From assembly GCF_030540825.1 (NCBI RefSeq), contig NZ_JAUOEO010000001.1, forward strand, positions 1,275,001 through 1,339,000: a stretch of 64,000 nucleotides of DNA, in the 5' to 3' direction. This document shows positions 1 to 7,548 of the stretch, in pieces (the first letter of the stretch is position 1; each line of letters starts with the position of its first letter). Made by a program: the position numbers and the translations under genes. The stretch is from Flavivirga spongiicola. GTDB taxonomy: Bacteria > Bacteroidota > Bacteroidia > Flavobacteriales > Flavobacteriaceae. The notes under the pieces are model-generated. The model worked only from the letters and a program-made list of their open reading frames with translations, made no database searches and had not been told where the DNA came from.

Positions 1-260
1 GCCTGTGCAGTTTAGGGATTTGTGTTAATTTGTGTCATTCGTGTCCAACTTTTTATTATACAATATTTGTGTACATACGTTAGATTCCTGCCTTCGCAGG
101 AATGACAATCTCACGTCATTTCATTCGCTAGTTAAAATATTTAACACCGATCTCAGCATGAACACGAATCAGACTTTCAGTCTGCCAAACCTGTCGATAG
201 ATAGGAATATTAGTGAGACCTACCAGTCAGGCAGATTTGTGTATTCGTGGCTGCTTTTTT
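1..260. repeat. Intergenic repeat-rich stretch with hairpins
   Basis: No credible gene is seen in bases 1-389. The stretch holds short palindromes of the kind scattered through flavobacterial intergenic DNA: an 8-bp stem ATTCCTGC/GCAGGAAT with a 4-base loop (84-103), a CAGACT/AGTCTG hairpin (170-184), and a looser CTGCC...GGCAG pair around 181-237. A frame covering 32-262 exists but is only a translation of these repeats. A role as processing signal, terminator or dispersed repeat cannot be decided here. Confidence 0.5.
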
Positions 261-389
261 AAAACCATTATATGCCATTTATCAATATTTGTAGGTACAC
301 TCACTAAGAAGGAAAGTTATAAAAATAGTAGCAATATAGTTTGTAGTCGTTTTAAATTGTAATCATAACCACAAAACTTAACAACACGA

Positions 390-866
390 TTAGCTGAGCA
401 TATAAATGTGTTCTTCTATCTCCTTTTTTCGGGCATTGGCATAATACTTCTCTTTTCCAATAAAAGTAAACCCGCAATTTTTAAGAACCTTTTGCGAACC
501 TAAGTTATCAAAGGCAACCCGTCCATATAAAGGCCTTCTCTTTGTTTTTGTATTTACAAACAATTCCAAGGCCTTTGTTGCAAAGCCTTGCTTCCAATAT
601 GGGCGTCCTATCCAATAGGATACATTGGTCTGATCCATCATCTCAAAATGTAAAACCGAACCAATAATGACATCATTTTTAGTAATAGTTTGAATATTAA
701 CCTTTGGATCGTTAATAAGTTTTGTCCATTTTTTTAAATAGGTAGCTTTATCTGTTGGGTTTTCAGATGTAAAGGCTGCCATATTATTAGCAATGAGATC
801 ACTTTGGAAGTTAAATAGGACATCCAAATCATTCTCAAGGGTTTTTCTTAGAGCTAACTGTGTCAT
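390..866 (-). CDS. GNAT family N-acetyltransferase (RimJ/RimL-like)
   Basis: A 158-aa cytoplasmic protein of the usual size for a single GNAT domain, which transfers an acetyl group from acetyl-CoA to an amine. The acetyl-CoA-binding motif A region is visible at about residues 83-105 (WIGRPYWKQGFATKALELF), and the motif B-like segment GRVAFDNLGSQKVLKNCGF follows near residues 115-133. This pattern is typical of RimJ/RimL-type enzymes, which act on protein N-termini or small molecules. The substrate cannot be read from the sequence. It stands alone, 195 bases downstream of the next minus-strand gene, with a repeat between them. Confidence 0.85.
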   Translation of the reverse strand: MTQLALRKTLENDLDVLFNFQSDLIANNMAAFTSENPTDKATYLKKWTKLINDPKVNIQTITKNDVIIGSVLHFEMMDQTNVSYWIGRPYWKQGFATKALELFVNTKTKRRPLYGRVAFDNLGSQKVLKNCGFTFIGKEKYYANARKKEIEEHIYMLS

Positions 867-942
867 AAATATTTAGTTTTATTGTTTGTAAAAACCCATG
901 CTTGCTTTAATTAATGTGAATAATGGATAAGAAATTCAATGT

Positions 943-981
943 ACTTCTCGATACACCACACCTTGGCGTGGCACTCGAAGC
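943..981. repeat. Imperfect hairpin repeat
   Basis: Between the GNAT gene and the EEP gene lies an imperfect inverted repeat: TTCTCGATACACCAC on one side and GTGGCACTCGAAG on the other. Sequences of the type TTCTCGATAC...CACTCGAAG are common dispersed intergenic repeats in Flavobacteriia. It may act as a 3' end for the minus-strand EEP transcript, but it has no clear T-run. Confidence 0.4.
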
Positions 982-1061
982 GACACTACGTGGTTTAAAC
1001 ATTATCGCGTTAAATTATACTATCTATTTCAAAATAAAACTACGAAAAAGATGAGTAAATA

Positions 1062-2402
1062 TTACTTAAATCTGTATTTGGCAACAATAGCGGCATGGTC
1101 GCTAGGCCATTCTGAATCGGTATACCCTTTTACATATGCGTCTACACAATTCAAAGCTCCTTTATAGTATATATAATCGATACGGTCTTGCAGGTCTTCA
1201 TGAAAACGAGGAGACCAGGTTAGCCCCAAACTATGTCTCGGAATTGGTGCCATTTCACGAAAAGAGTCTATAAAACCTGCTTCTGCCATTGATGCACTAA
1301 CGGGCCATTTTATAACATAATCATTATGAAATAGTTTCATATTTTCTCCCCAATCTAAATGAGAAGGACTATTAAAATCCCCTCCAATAATAAGCGGTAT
1401 TTTTTCGCCTGAAATAGCCGCCATTTGTAAACTCTTTAAAATATCTTTTATTTCTGAACCTCTGGTTTTATTTTCTTCTGAAAGAATATGGGCAACCGAT
1501 TCTCCAGGATACATTTTAGAAATATCAGGCAGGTAATGAATCCACAATGAAAAAACATCTACCAATTGGGCTCCCATTTTTACACGTACTCCGCCAAAAC
1601 GAAAAGGTTGATATAAATCGTAAGTATCTACAATTGGATATTTTGAATGCACTGATAAATTTGAACTACGATAATAAAACAACGTTCCTAAGGCATCCGA
1701 TATTTTTGGTCCAGACCCATAAGTTTCCTGCATACATACTAGCTCAGCACCCGATTCTTTTATAGCCGTAATCGCTTGTTCAATTCCTTTTTCAACACCA
1801 TTATGACGCGCGCCATGCCATATATTCCAGCTCATTACGGTTAATTTATCTGGAGTATTTTCTAAATAACCTTTATTTTCCTTTGTCTTAATCTTAAACG
1901 TTCCTGTCTTTTCTTCTTTGATACTGAATTGGTTGTTCTCTGAAAACACCATATTATCGGTAAGGTGTTCCTTTGTTAAATTCAGCTCACTTAAACTATA
2001 AATAGCCACATGTTTCTCATCAAAATACAGCCATGCTGTTTTTTTGTCCAGATAAAACGACATGGCTATTTGGTGCCATTTGCCATCATTTACTTTTTGT
2101 AATTCGGATGGTAAATAATCCAAACGTGCTTTTCCATCACCAATATTCCACCCCCAAGAACCATTTGGTTGTATAAAAACTGACCAGCCTGCCATTCTTC
2201 CAGACTCTAAAGTAAGTCCCATATTTGAAGTACTTATCAGATCTACAATCTTCGCTCCATCCCATTTTTTATTTGATACAAACGATGGGAATGTTTTGGT
2301 GTTACTTTTGGTTTTTATTTTAAATTGGACAGCATAATCTTGAGCAAAATTAATTTGCATAAAACAAACTACAAAAAACAGGACATAGCATTTTTTTTTC
2401 AT
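1062..2402 (-). CDS. Exported LamG-like + endonuclease/exonuclease/phosphatase (EEP) protein
   Basis: A 446-aa protein starting with an SPI-type signal peptide (MKKKCYVLFFVVCFMQINFA). Residues about 20-165 look like a concanavalin/LamG-type beta-sandwich (GWSVFIQPNGSWGWNIGD, then DGKWHQIAMSFY and a WLYFDEKHVAIY strand), a fold that often binds carbohydrate. Residues about 185-446 are an EEP domain with the metal and catalytic motifs MSWNIWH, MQET, GGDFNSPSH, DRIDYIYY and SDHA. EEP enzymes hydrolyse phosphodiesters in nucleic acids, phospholipids or inositol phosphates. It shares the FNxPSHLDW motif with the EEP protein at 16892-17974, so both belong to the same subfamily. It is the last gene of the minus-strand phosphodiester cluster, separated from GDPD by two repeat elements. 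The true substrate is unknown. Confidence 0.85.
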   Translation of the reverse strand: MKKKCYVLFFVVCFMQINFAQDYAVQFKIKTKSNTKTFPSFVSNKKWDGAKIVDLISTSNMGLTLESGRMAGWSVFIQPNGSWGWNIGDGKARLDYLPSELQKVNDGKWHQIAMSFYLDKKTAWLYFDEKHVAIYSLSELNLTKEHLTDNMVFSENNQFSIKEEKTGTFKIKTKENKGYLENTPDKLTVMSWNIWHGARHNGVEKGIEQAITAIKESGAELVCMQETYGSGPKISDALGTLFYYRSSNLSVHSKYPIVDTYDLYQPFRFGGVRVKMGAQLVDVFSLWIHYLPDISKMYPGESVAHILSEENKTRGSEIKDILKSLQMAAISGEKIPLIIGGDFNSPSHLDWGENMKLFHNDYVIKWPVSASMAEAGFIDSFREMAPIPRHSLGLTWSPRFHEDLQDRIDYIYYKGALNCVDAYVKGYTDSEWPSDHAAIVAKYRFK

Positions 2403-2458
2403 TGGATAACTTGTGGATTCAGCAGATAAATATCCTGATTTTTTTTTATTTACTATAC

Positions 2459-2618
2459 GAAGTGGTTTAAACTTTTTTGATTGAAGCGAAAAATAGTCAT
2501 TTTATTCCCAAATGAAGGCTTTTTAGAGCTGCATAGCATCGCTACGGAGTAATAAAAAGGCAAAATGTGGGGATAAAAGAACATTTTGCAGCCAATTATA
2601 AAAAGTTTAAACCACTTC
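2459..2618. repeat. 160-bp inverted-repeat element, family A copy 1
   Basis: Perfect 19-bp terminal inverted repeats (GAAGTGGTTTAAACTTTTT at 2459-2477, complement at 2600-2618) enclose a short AT-rich core containing GCTGCATAGCATCGCTACGG (2528-2547). A trinucleotide TAC flanks both sides. The core and the inner ends resemble the element at 7152-7313 in reverse orientation, so the two look like one non-autonomous family. No coding capacity. Confidence 0.65.
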
Positions 2619-2720
2619 TACTAATACTTTGTATTTTTTCTATGTTTTATGATAAATTAGAAACAGAACAAATTAACAGCTCTACTCCAATAATAAAACC
2701 AACTTAAATTTAAACTTTTA

Positions 2721-2889
2721 ATTAGTGACTGGTCGGAAACATAGCAAAATTAAAAAAGTTTCTTTTTACAATCTTTGTATTTATTTTTAATCGCCTGATG
2801 CTAAGGCATCACCTCATAAAAAGTAAATCCAAATCTCACCAAAAATAAATCTTTTGATAAAATTAGTCTGTTTCCGACCAGTCACTAAT
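2721..2889. mobile_element. 169-bp MITE-like element with 21-bp perfect TIRs and TA flanks
   Basis: Perfect 21-bp inverted repeats lie at 2721-2741 and 2869-2889; they begin ATTAGTGACTGGTCGGAAAC. Both ends are directly bordered by TA (2719-2720 and 2890-2891), as expected for TA-targeting IS630/Tc1-mariner-type transposition. The interior is AT-rich, non-coding and contains a small palindrome (GATGC...GCATC). The right TIR covers the stop codon of the GDPD gene ending at 2885, so the insertion now supplies or preserves that gene's 3' end. A transcription terminator role is possible, but the roughly 127-base loop makes a simple terminator unlikely. Confidence 0.65.
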
Positions 2890-3844
2890 TATGCAATTGT
2901 TTCTTTCTTAAGTACTCTAGTAATTCTTTTGGGCGATCTGTTTGGATAACATTCGCTCCTTTTTCAATAATCCATCCCCAATGTGCCTCTGGATTCTCTA
3001 ATGCTTTATCATCGGTATGTCCAGCACATAATTCATCCCAAAGCGTATTTACCCAAACCGTTATTTTTTCTTTTTTCATTAATGCTATGCCATCAATAAC
3101 TGGAGAATCTTCTTTATCATAAATAACCTCAAAGGCTATAGGTTTGTAATTATCAATAAATCCTTTGGCATAAATATCTGGAGCTTCTGCTGTTTCCCCA
3201 TAAATGTTATAATTAATAGGCCATACCATGGGCATGTAATGAATACTATCCATTAGCTTTCCATGTTTTTCTTGCATGACATGCAATGGGTCGTTACCTT
3301 TAAAAATAGCTTGATTAATGGTCCCTGTTTCTTTTAAAATAGCAAAGCTTTCTGGCAGATTATCCCAGGCTTTATCTAAATTAAGTAATACAGGTTTTCC
3401 TTTTACAAAATTCATAACTTCTTTTAGAGTTGGCACTTTATGCTTTGTTGGCATACCTGCTCCATTTTTAAGTACCAGTTTTTGAATGGAGTCTAATTTT
3501 ATTTCTGCTATTTTACCTTTGCCTGTTGTGGTTCTGTCAACAGATTTGTCATGCATAACAATTAAATGGTTGTCCTTCGTTTTTCGAACATCAATTTCTA
3601 CAATGTCAATCCCCATTTTTAAAGCTCTATTAATCGCATCTATAGAATTTTCTGGCGCATTTCTCCAGTCTCCTCTATGCGCAACTGCTAGCACATGGTT
3701 TTCTGTTGGATTTTTAAGCTGCTCTAAAATAAGCGTGCTCGTTTTACTACTAACTGCTTTTATGGTATTATTTGTTCTATGTGTATTCTCTTTACAAGAA
3801 ACAAGAGCACATATCAATAATGACACAACTATTATTTTTTTCAT
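2885..3844 (-). CDS. Glycerophosphodiester phosphodiesterase lipoprotein
   Basis: A 319-aa GDPD-family lipoprotein: the leader ends in a lipobox (CALVSC, Cys at residue 17), so it should be anchored in the envelope. The catalytic TIM-barrel motifs are plain: VAHRGDWRNAPENS (catalytic His and the metal-site region), VEIDVRKTKDN, and MHDKSVDRTTTGKG with the second catalytic His. The family hydrolyses glycerophosphodiesters to glycerol-3-phosphate plus an alcohol. The gene ends inside the right TIR of the element at 2721-2889. It has a clear paralogue at 6046-6978 with the same motifs; the HAD phosphatase and the phosphate-ester carrier lie between the two. Substrate preference cannot be read. 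Confidence 0.9.
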   Translation of the reverse strand: MKKIIVVSLLICALVSCKENTHRTNNTIKAVSSKTSTLILEQLKNPTENHVLAVAHRGDWRNAPENSIDAINRALKMGIDIVEIDVRKTKDNHLIVMHDKSVDRTTTGKGKIAEIKLDSIQKLVLKNGAGMPTKHKVPTLKEVMNFVKGKPVLLNLDKAWDNLPESFAILKETGTINQAIFKGNDPLHVMQEKHGKLMDSIHYMPMVWPINYNIYGETAEAPDIYAKGFIDNYKPIAFEVIYDKEDSPVIDGIALMKKEKITVWVNTLWDELCAGHTDDKALENPEAHWGWIIEKGANVIQTDRPKELLEYLRKKQLHN

Positions 3845-3954
3845 GTGTTTATATTTATTGTTTTTAATTGGTCACATGTAGCTTCCATATATAATCTTCC
3901 CCTTGGGTATCGACTGTTCGTTATGGAAGTTTCATAACTATTAATTATTTTATG

Positions 3955-4584
3955 TTAATTTCTAAACAAACTATGTAATGTATTTCTGGAATTTATATGA
4001 AACGTTTGAATCCCAAATCTTTGAGCCGCTTTAATATTGTCTATCGAATCATCAATAAAAAGTGTTTCCTGTGCTTCTAATTCACTCCATTTAAGAACGT
4101 AACGGAATATCCCTTCTTCTGGCTTTCTAATTCCCATTTGATGCGAATAGTACACTTTATTAAATAAATTTTTAAAATTATAGCCATTTTGAATTTCGAA
4201 ATCTCTTTCAAATTTTTCTTGATGTATACTATTCGTGTTACTTAAAAGGTATAGGTTATACTTCTTTTTTAGATTAATAAGAAGTCCTATTCTTTCTTTA
4301 GGAATATTCAATATCATAGCATTCCAAGCATCTCTTATCTCATTCTTTGAAGGATTTAGACTAGACATGCTTCTAAGTTTTTCTAAAAATTCAAATTCAG
4401 ATACTTTTCCTATTTCGAAATCATAAAAAATAGGATCGGTATAATAATGACCTGTATCATTAACAATATCTATTATACCCAAATGTTTTAATTCACTAAT
4501 CGTTTTTGGAACATGCAAATTCATAATTACAGCACCTAAATCGAATATGATATTTTTTAATTTGCTTAAATTTTCTTTGGACAT
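3955..4584 (-). CDS. HAD-superfamily phosphatase (YihX-like)
   Basis: A 209-aa cytoplasmic HAD hydrolase. Motif I is IIFDLGAVIMN, where the second Asp of DxD is Gly, as in the FDLG(N/G)V branch typified by the sugar-phosphatase YihX. Motif II is YLLSNTN, motif III contains the Lys of IRKPEEGIF, and motif IV is LFIDDSIDN. A cap-1 helical insert sits at about residues 15-95. Family knowledge suggests dephosphorylation of a sugar- or glycerol-phosphate. Its position 20 bases downstream of the organophosphate-type carrier suggests it works on the imported phosphoester; this is inference. Confidence 0.8.
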   Translation of the reverse strand: MSKENLSKLKNIIFDLGAVIMNLHVPKTISELKHLGIIDIVNDTGHYYTDPIFYDFEIGKVSEFEFLEKLRSMSSLNPSKNEIRDAWNAMILNIPKERIGLLINLKKKYNLYLLSNTNSIHQEKFERDFEIQNGYNFKNLFNKVYYSHQMGIRKPEEGIFRYVLKWSELEAQETLFIDDSIDNIKAAQRFGIQTFHINSRNTLHSLFRN

Positions 4585-4604
4585 CTTCTATAAATTTTTA
4601 TAAT

Positions 4605-5948
4605 TTAATCCTTAGCCTTAGCATTCCATACAAACAAGGCACATATTAATGACAACACTGCAGCTCCTAGCCAGAATATTTTTACTGTTGAAAAATCGTA
4701 AGCATCTATACCGTTTATTGTCGTATGATTGTCTCCAATTAAATAGCCGCTTATGGCATCTTGAATTCCGGCGCCTATATAACTTGCAATACCAATTAGT
4801 CCTAGAGCAGCACCTGAAGCTTTCTTTGAAGCAATATCTACTGCCATTAGCCCTCCTAAAAAGGTTATTAGAATCCCAATAGCAAAACCAAAAATGAACA
4901 TGCTAGCCGTATCTACCCATGGGTAACCATCTGGATAAAACAGAAATAACGAAATGGCCATTACATTTAAAATACCCGCTATTAGTACCGGAACATTACG
5001 ACTTCCTTTAAAATATTTATCTGAGATTATACCCGATATTATCGTACCAATAATACCACTAACCGCACTTACAGAAACAATAGAACTAGCTTCTAAAGTC
5101 GTATATCCCTTTTGTGCTTCTAAATAGTAAATCCCCCAACTTTCTATACCATATCTACTAACATACATTAAGGCACTGGCTAGTGCCAATATCCAGATAT
5201 ATGGATTTTTTAGGACTTCTTTCTGCAAAGCTCCAACTGATTTTCCTTTTGCCGAAACCGGGGCATGATCATTTTTATAATCTGCAATAGATGGCAACCC
5301 TTTACTCTCGGGAGAATCATGTAAAAATAGGGCAACCATTAAAGCTCCCGCTAAGCCAATTAATCCGGCTCCCCAAAAACCCCATTGCCAGCCTGAAATA
5401 CTTACCATAAAGGCTACTACTATAAAGGTGATGGCTTTTCCTAGACCATGACTGGCGCTCCAGATACCATAATAGGTACCGCGTTCTTTGTTACTAAACC
5501 ATCGTGATAAGGATACCACACTTGGTGCGGCTCCCATGGATTGAAACCAACCACTAAAGCCCCAAAGCACAACAAACATAGTAAAGGAGGTTGTAAAGCC
5601 CAACGCCAAATTGATGAGCGCAGTCAATAACAATCCTGTTGCCATAAAGCGACGTATATTGCTTCTATCTGCTAAAAAACCGTTTGTGAGTTTTCCTATG
5701 GCATAGGCAAAAAACAGTGCTGAACCGATCATACCTATTTCTGAATCGCTTAATATGCCTGAACCTACTATTGGCTTTTTTACCACACTTAAACTTAAAC
5801 GACACACATAAAACAAGCTATAGCCTATAGTTGCAGAAATAAAGACCGCCCATCTTAAACGTTTGTATTTCTTATCGATTTCTTTTTGATTTTCAATTTT
5901 TGCTCCGACTGCTAATGCCGTATAAAAATTTATGATTCTTTTAATCAT
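4605..5948 (-). CDS. MFS organophosphate:phosphate antiporter-type carrier (GlpT/UhpT family)
   Basis: A 447-aa inner-membrane protein with about 12 hydrophobic helices. The N-terminal segment YSLFYVCRLSLSVVKKPIV matches the GlpT/UhpT/PgtP family signature (a Tyr-rich helix 1 with the substrate-phosphate-binding Arg), and GKLTNGFLADRSNIRRFM is the MFS A-type loop. Members exchange inorganic phosphate for glycerol-3-phosphate, hexose-phosphate or phosphoglycerate. Two GDPD genes flank it (one upstream, one downstream beyond the HAD gene), so glycerol-3-phosphate or a related product is the natural guess for its substrate; glpT would be a plausible but unproven symbol. An intrinsic terminator lies between it and the upstream GDPD gene. 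Confidence 0.85.
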   Translation of the reverse strand: MIKRIINFYTALAVGAKIENQKEIDKKYKRLRWAVFISATIGYSLFYVCRLSLSVVKKPIVGSGILSDSEIGMIGSALFFAYAIGKLTNGFLADRSNIRRFMATGLLLTALINLALGFTTSFTMFVVLWGFSGWFQSMGAAPSVVSLSRWFSNKERGTYYGIWSASHGLGKAITFIVVAFMVSISGWQWGFWGAGLIGLAGALMVALFLHDSPESKGLPSIADYKNDHAPVSAKGKSVGALQKEVLKNPYIWILALASALMYVSRYGIESWGIYYLEAQKGYTTLEASSIVSVSAVSGIIGTIISGIISDKYFKGSRNVPVLIAGILNVMAISLFLFYPDGYPWVDTASMFIFGFAIGILITFLGGLMAVDIASKKASGAALGLIGIASYIGAGIQDAISGYLIGDNHTTINGIDAYDFSTVKIFWLGAAVLSLICALFVWNAKAKD

Positions 5949-5984
5949 GGTGTGTTAATTAAAGGGGGTGTTTTATTTATTGAA

Positions 5985-6010
5985 AAAGCGCAGTATGAAT
6001 GCTGCGCTTT
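5985..6010 (-). terminator. Intrinsic terminator/attenuator after GDPD (6046-6978)
   Basis: A 9-bp GC-rich stem AAAGCGCAG/CTGCGCTTT with an 8-base loop is followed on the minus strand by a short U-rich run (TTTTTC...). It lies between GDPD and the MFS gene, so it should end or reduce transcription coming from SusC/SusD. Confidence 0.65.
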
Positions 6011-6045
6011 CAAACTAACTCAATCAACTATGAAAAAAATTGATT

Positions 6046-6978
6046 TTAATTATGAAGTCCCTTGCTACGCAAATAATCCAATAATAATTTTGGTCTATCG
6101 GTTTGAATGATATCAACATGGTTATCTATATACCAATCATAAACCGCAGGATTAATAGCTGCTTTTTCATCATCATGACCGCCATTATGTTGCGGCCAAA
6201 GTGAATTTACCCAAACACTGGTTCCTTGTTCTCTTAGTTTTTTAAAACTTTTTATGCCTTGTAGTGTATCATATTTAGCAGTAAACTCGATGGCTTCAGG
6301 TGGATTGGATGCCATATATTCATCAACAATCTCTTTAGCTCCAGGATTGTGAAGTCTTACCACAGGCATGAAAAGTACCTTATCCAAATACTGCCCAAAA
6401 TCTTCCTCTACTTCTGTTCTTTTAATAGCTCCCTTGATTATTACCTCATCTTGAGTTCCCGTTTCTTTTATAACCTCAAAGCATTCAGCAAAAATGTCAT
6501 AACTTTTATCTAGATTAACTAGTATTTTTCCTTTAGTAATTAATAACGCTTCTTTAAGCGTAGGGACCTTGTGTTGGGTAGCAACACCTAAACCATCTTT
6601 TAATTGTAACATCTTTAAAGAATCTAGAGTCCAATCTTTAACAAGACCCATACCTGTAGTTGTTCTATCAATGGTTCTATCATGTATGATTACTAGCTGA
6701 TTGTCCTTTGTTTTTCTAACATCTATCTCCACCATATCTACACCCATATCGATACAGTTCTGTATAGCCTGTAATGAATTTTCAGGGGCATTTCTCCAAT
6801 CTGCTCTGTGCGCAACAACGATGACTTCTTTATTTTTTGAATCTTTGAAGTTTACAATCTTTTCTTGAATTGAAGCTATTTTGAATTCCTCTTCGCTTTT
6901 TTCTTTTTTTATTGCAACCTCTTTATTACAAGACATTAATACCATAAAAAAAGTAAGTATGGAAAAATATGTTTTCAT
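6046..6978 (-). CDS. Glycerophosphodiester phosphodiesterase lipoprotein (paralogue)
   Basis: A 310-aa GDPD-family lipoprotein (leader with VLMSC lipobox, Cys at residue 17). Motifs: VVAHRADWRNAPENS, VEIDVRKTKDN, IIHDRTIDRTTTGMG, and a C-terminal VNSLWPQHNGGHDDEKA segment also found in the paralogue at 2885-3844. Both copies carry a His-Arg pair in the first motif, although this one has HRAD instead of HRGD. Reaction as for GDPD: a glycerophosphodiester gives glycerol-3-phosphate plus an alcohol. The gene lies downstream of SusD, separated by two repeat elements, and is followed by a terminator. Keeping two diverged copies may reflect different head groups; that is inference. Confidence 0.88.
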   Translation of the reverse strand: MKTYFSILTFFMVLMSCNKEVAIKKEKSEEEFKIASIQEKIVNFKDSKNKEVIVVAHRADWRNAPENSLQAIQNCIDMGVDMVEIDVRKTKDNQLVIIHDRTIDRTTTGMGLVKDWTLDSLKMLQLKDGLGVATQHKVPTLKEALLITKGKILVNLDKSYDIFAECFEVIKETGTQDEVIIKGAIKRTEVEEDFGQYLDKVLFMPVVRLHNPGAKEIVDEYMASNPPEAIEFTAKYDTLQGIKSFKKLREQGTSVWVNSLWPQHNGGHDDEKAAINPAVYDWYIDNHVDIIQTDRPKLLLDYLRSKGLHN

Positions 6979-7151
6979 CTGTTTTTATTTATTTGTTTTT
7001 ATTGGTCAGATGTAATTCGCCATTAAACATTTCGTTTGATATCAGGAAATTGTTACGGCTCATCTCATTTATATGATTATTTTATTTCTGTTTTCTAAAG
7101 ATTAATCCATTCTAAATTCACTAAATATGCTCTTTTTTTGAAACTTGATAT

Positions 7152-7313
7152 TGAACTCATTTAGACTTTTTCAATTTGCTAAAAAATGGCTGTTTTCAAC
7201 TCTGTTTTTGTCTTTTTTTCCTTCCGTAGCTCTGCTATGCAACTCAAAAAAATCTTCAACAGAGCTGAAAACTTCTAATTTTCGCTTAAATCCAAAAAGT
7301 CTAAATGAGTTCA
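7152..7313. repeat. 162-bp inverted-repeat element, family A copy 2
   Basis: Perfect 20-bp terminal inverted repeats (TGAACTCATTTAGACTTTTT at 7152-7171, complement at 7294-7313). Inner arms also pair (GTTTTCAACTCTGT with ACAGAGCTGAAAAC, one mismatch), so the whole element can fold into a long imperfect hairpin. On the minus strand its centre reads GTTGCATAGCAGAGCTACGG, close to the core of the 2459-2618 element, and both carry AAGCGAAAA just inside one TIR. A 61-aa frame inside is not a gene. Confidence 0.65.
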
Positions 7314-7342
7314 TTGAAAAAATGGAATAGTTAAGTTATAAT

Positions 7343-7508
7343 GAGGCTGCCTGAAAAGTGTCATTCAGAGCATAGCGAAGAACCCTATATTTCTATAAAT
7401 CAAAACATTATAATTTAAAGAGATTCTTCACAGCTTCGCTGCTACCTTCGAAACAAAATATATTTCGCTTCTCGGTAATATTCAGAATGACACTTTTTAG
7501 ACAGACTC
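7343..7508. repeat. 166-bp imperfect inverted-repeat element, family B
   Basis: Ends GAGGCTGCCTGAAAAGTGTC and, reversed, GAGTCTGTCTAAAAAGTGTC pair with few mismatches over about 26 bases (7343-7368 with 7483-7508). The interior contains further short pairs (GAAGAACC, AGAGATTCTTC) but no gene. It lies 29 bases from the family A copy, so the 570-base gap between SusD and GDPD is mostly repeat DNA. Confidence 0.55.
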
Positions 7509-7548
7509 ACTAATAAACTAAACTCAAAAAAACTATTCTTGTTTATTT

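Noticed and set aside
32..262. 76-aa frame on the plus strand
   Set aside because: It reads through hairpin repeats (DSCLRRNDN is the translation of a common intergenic palindrome); no domain or start signal.
2721..2889. Reading the 21-bp inverted repeats as a terminator
   Set aside because: The loop of roughly 127 bases and the TA borders fit a MITE better; no T-run follows either arm.
7145..7330. 61-aa frame
   Set aside because: It coincides with the 162-bp inverted-repeat element; its ends are the TIRs.
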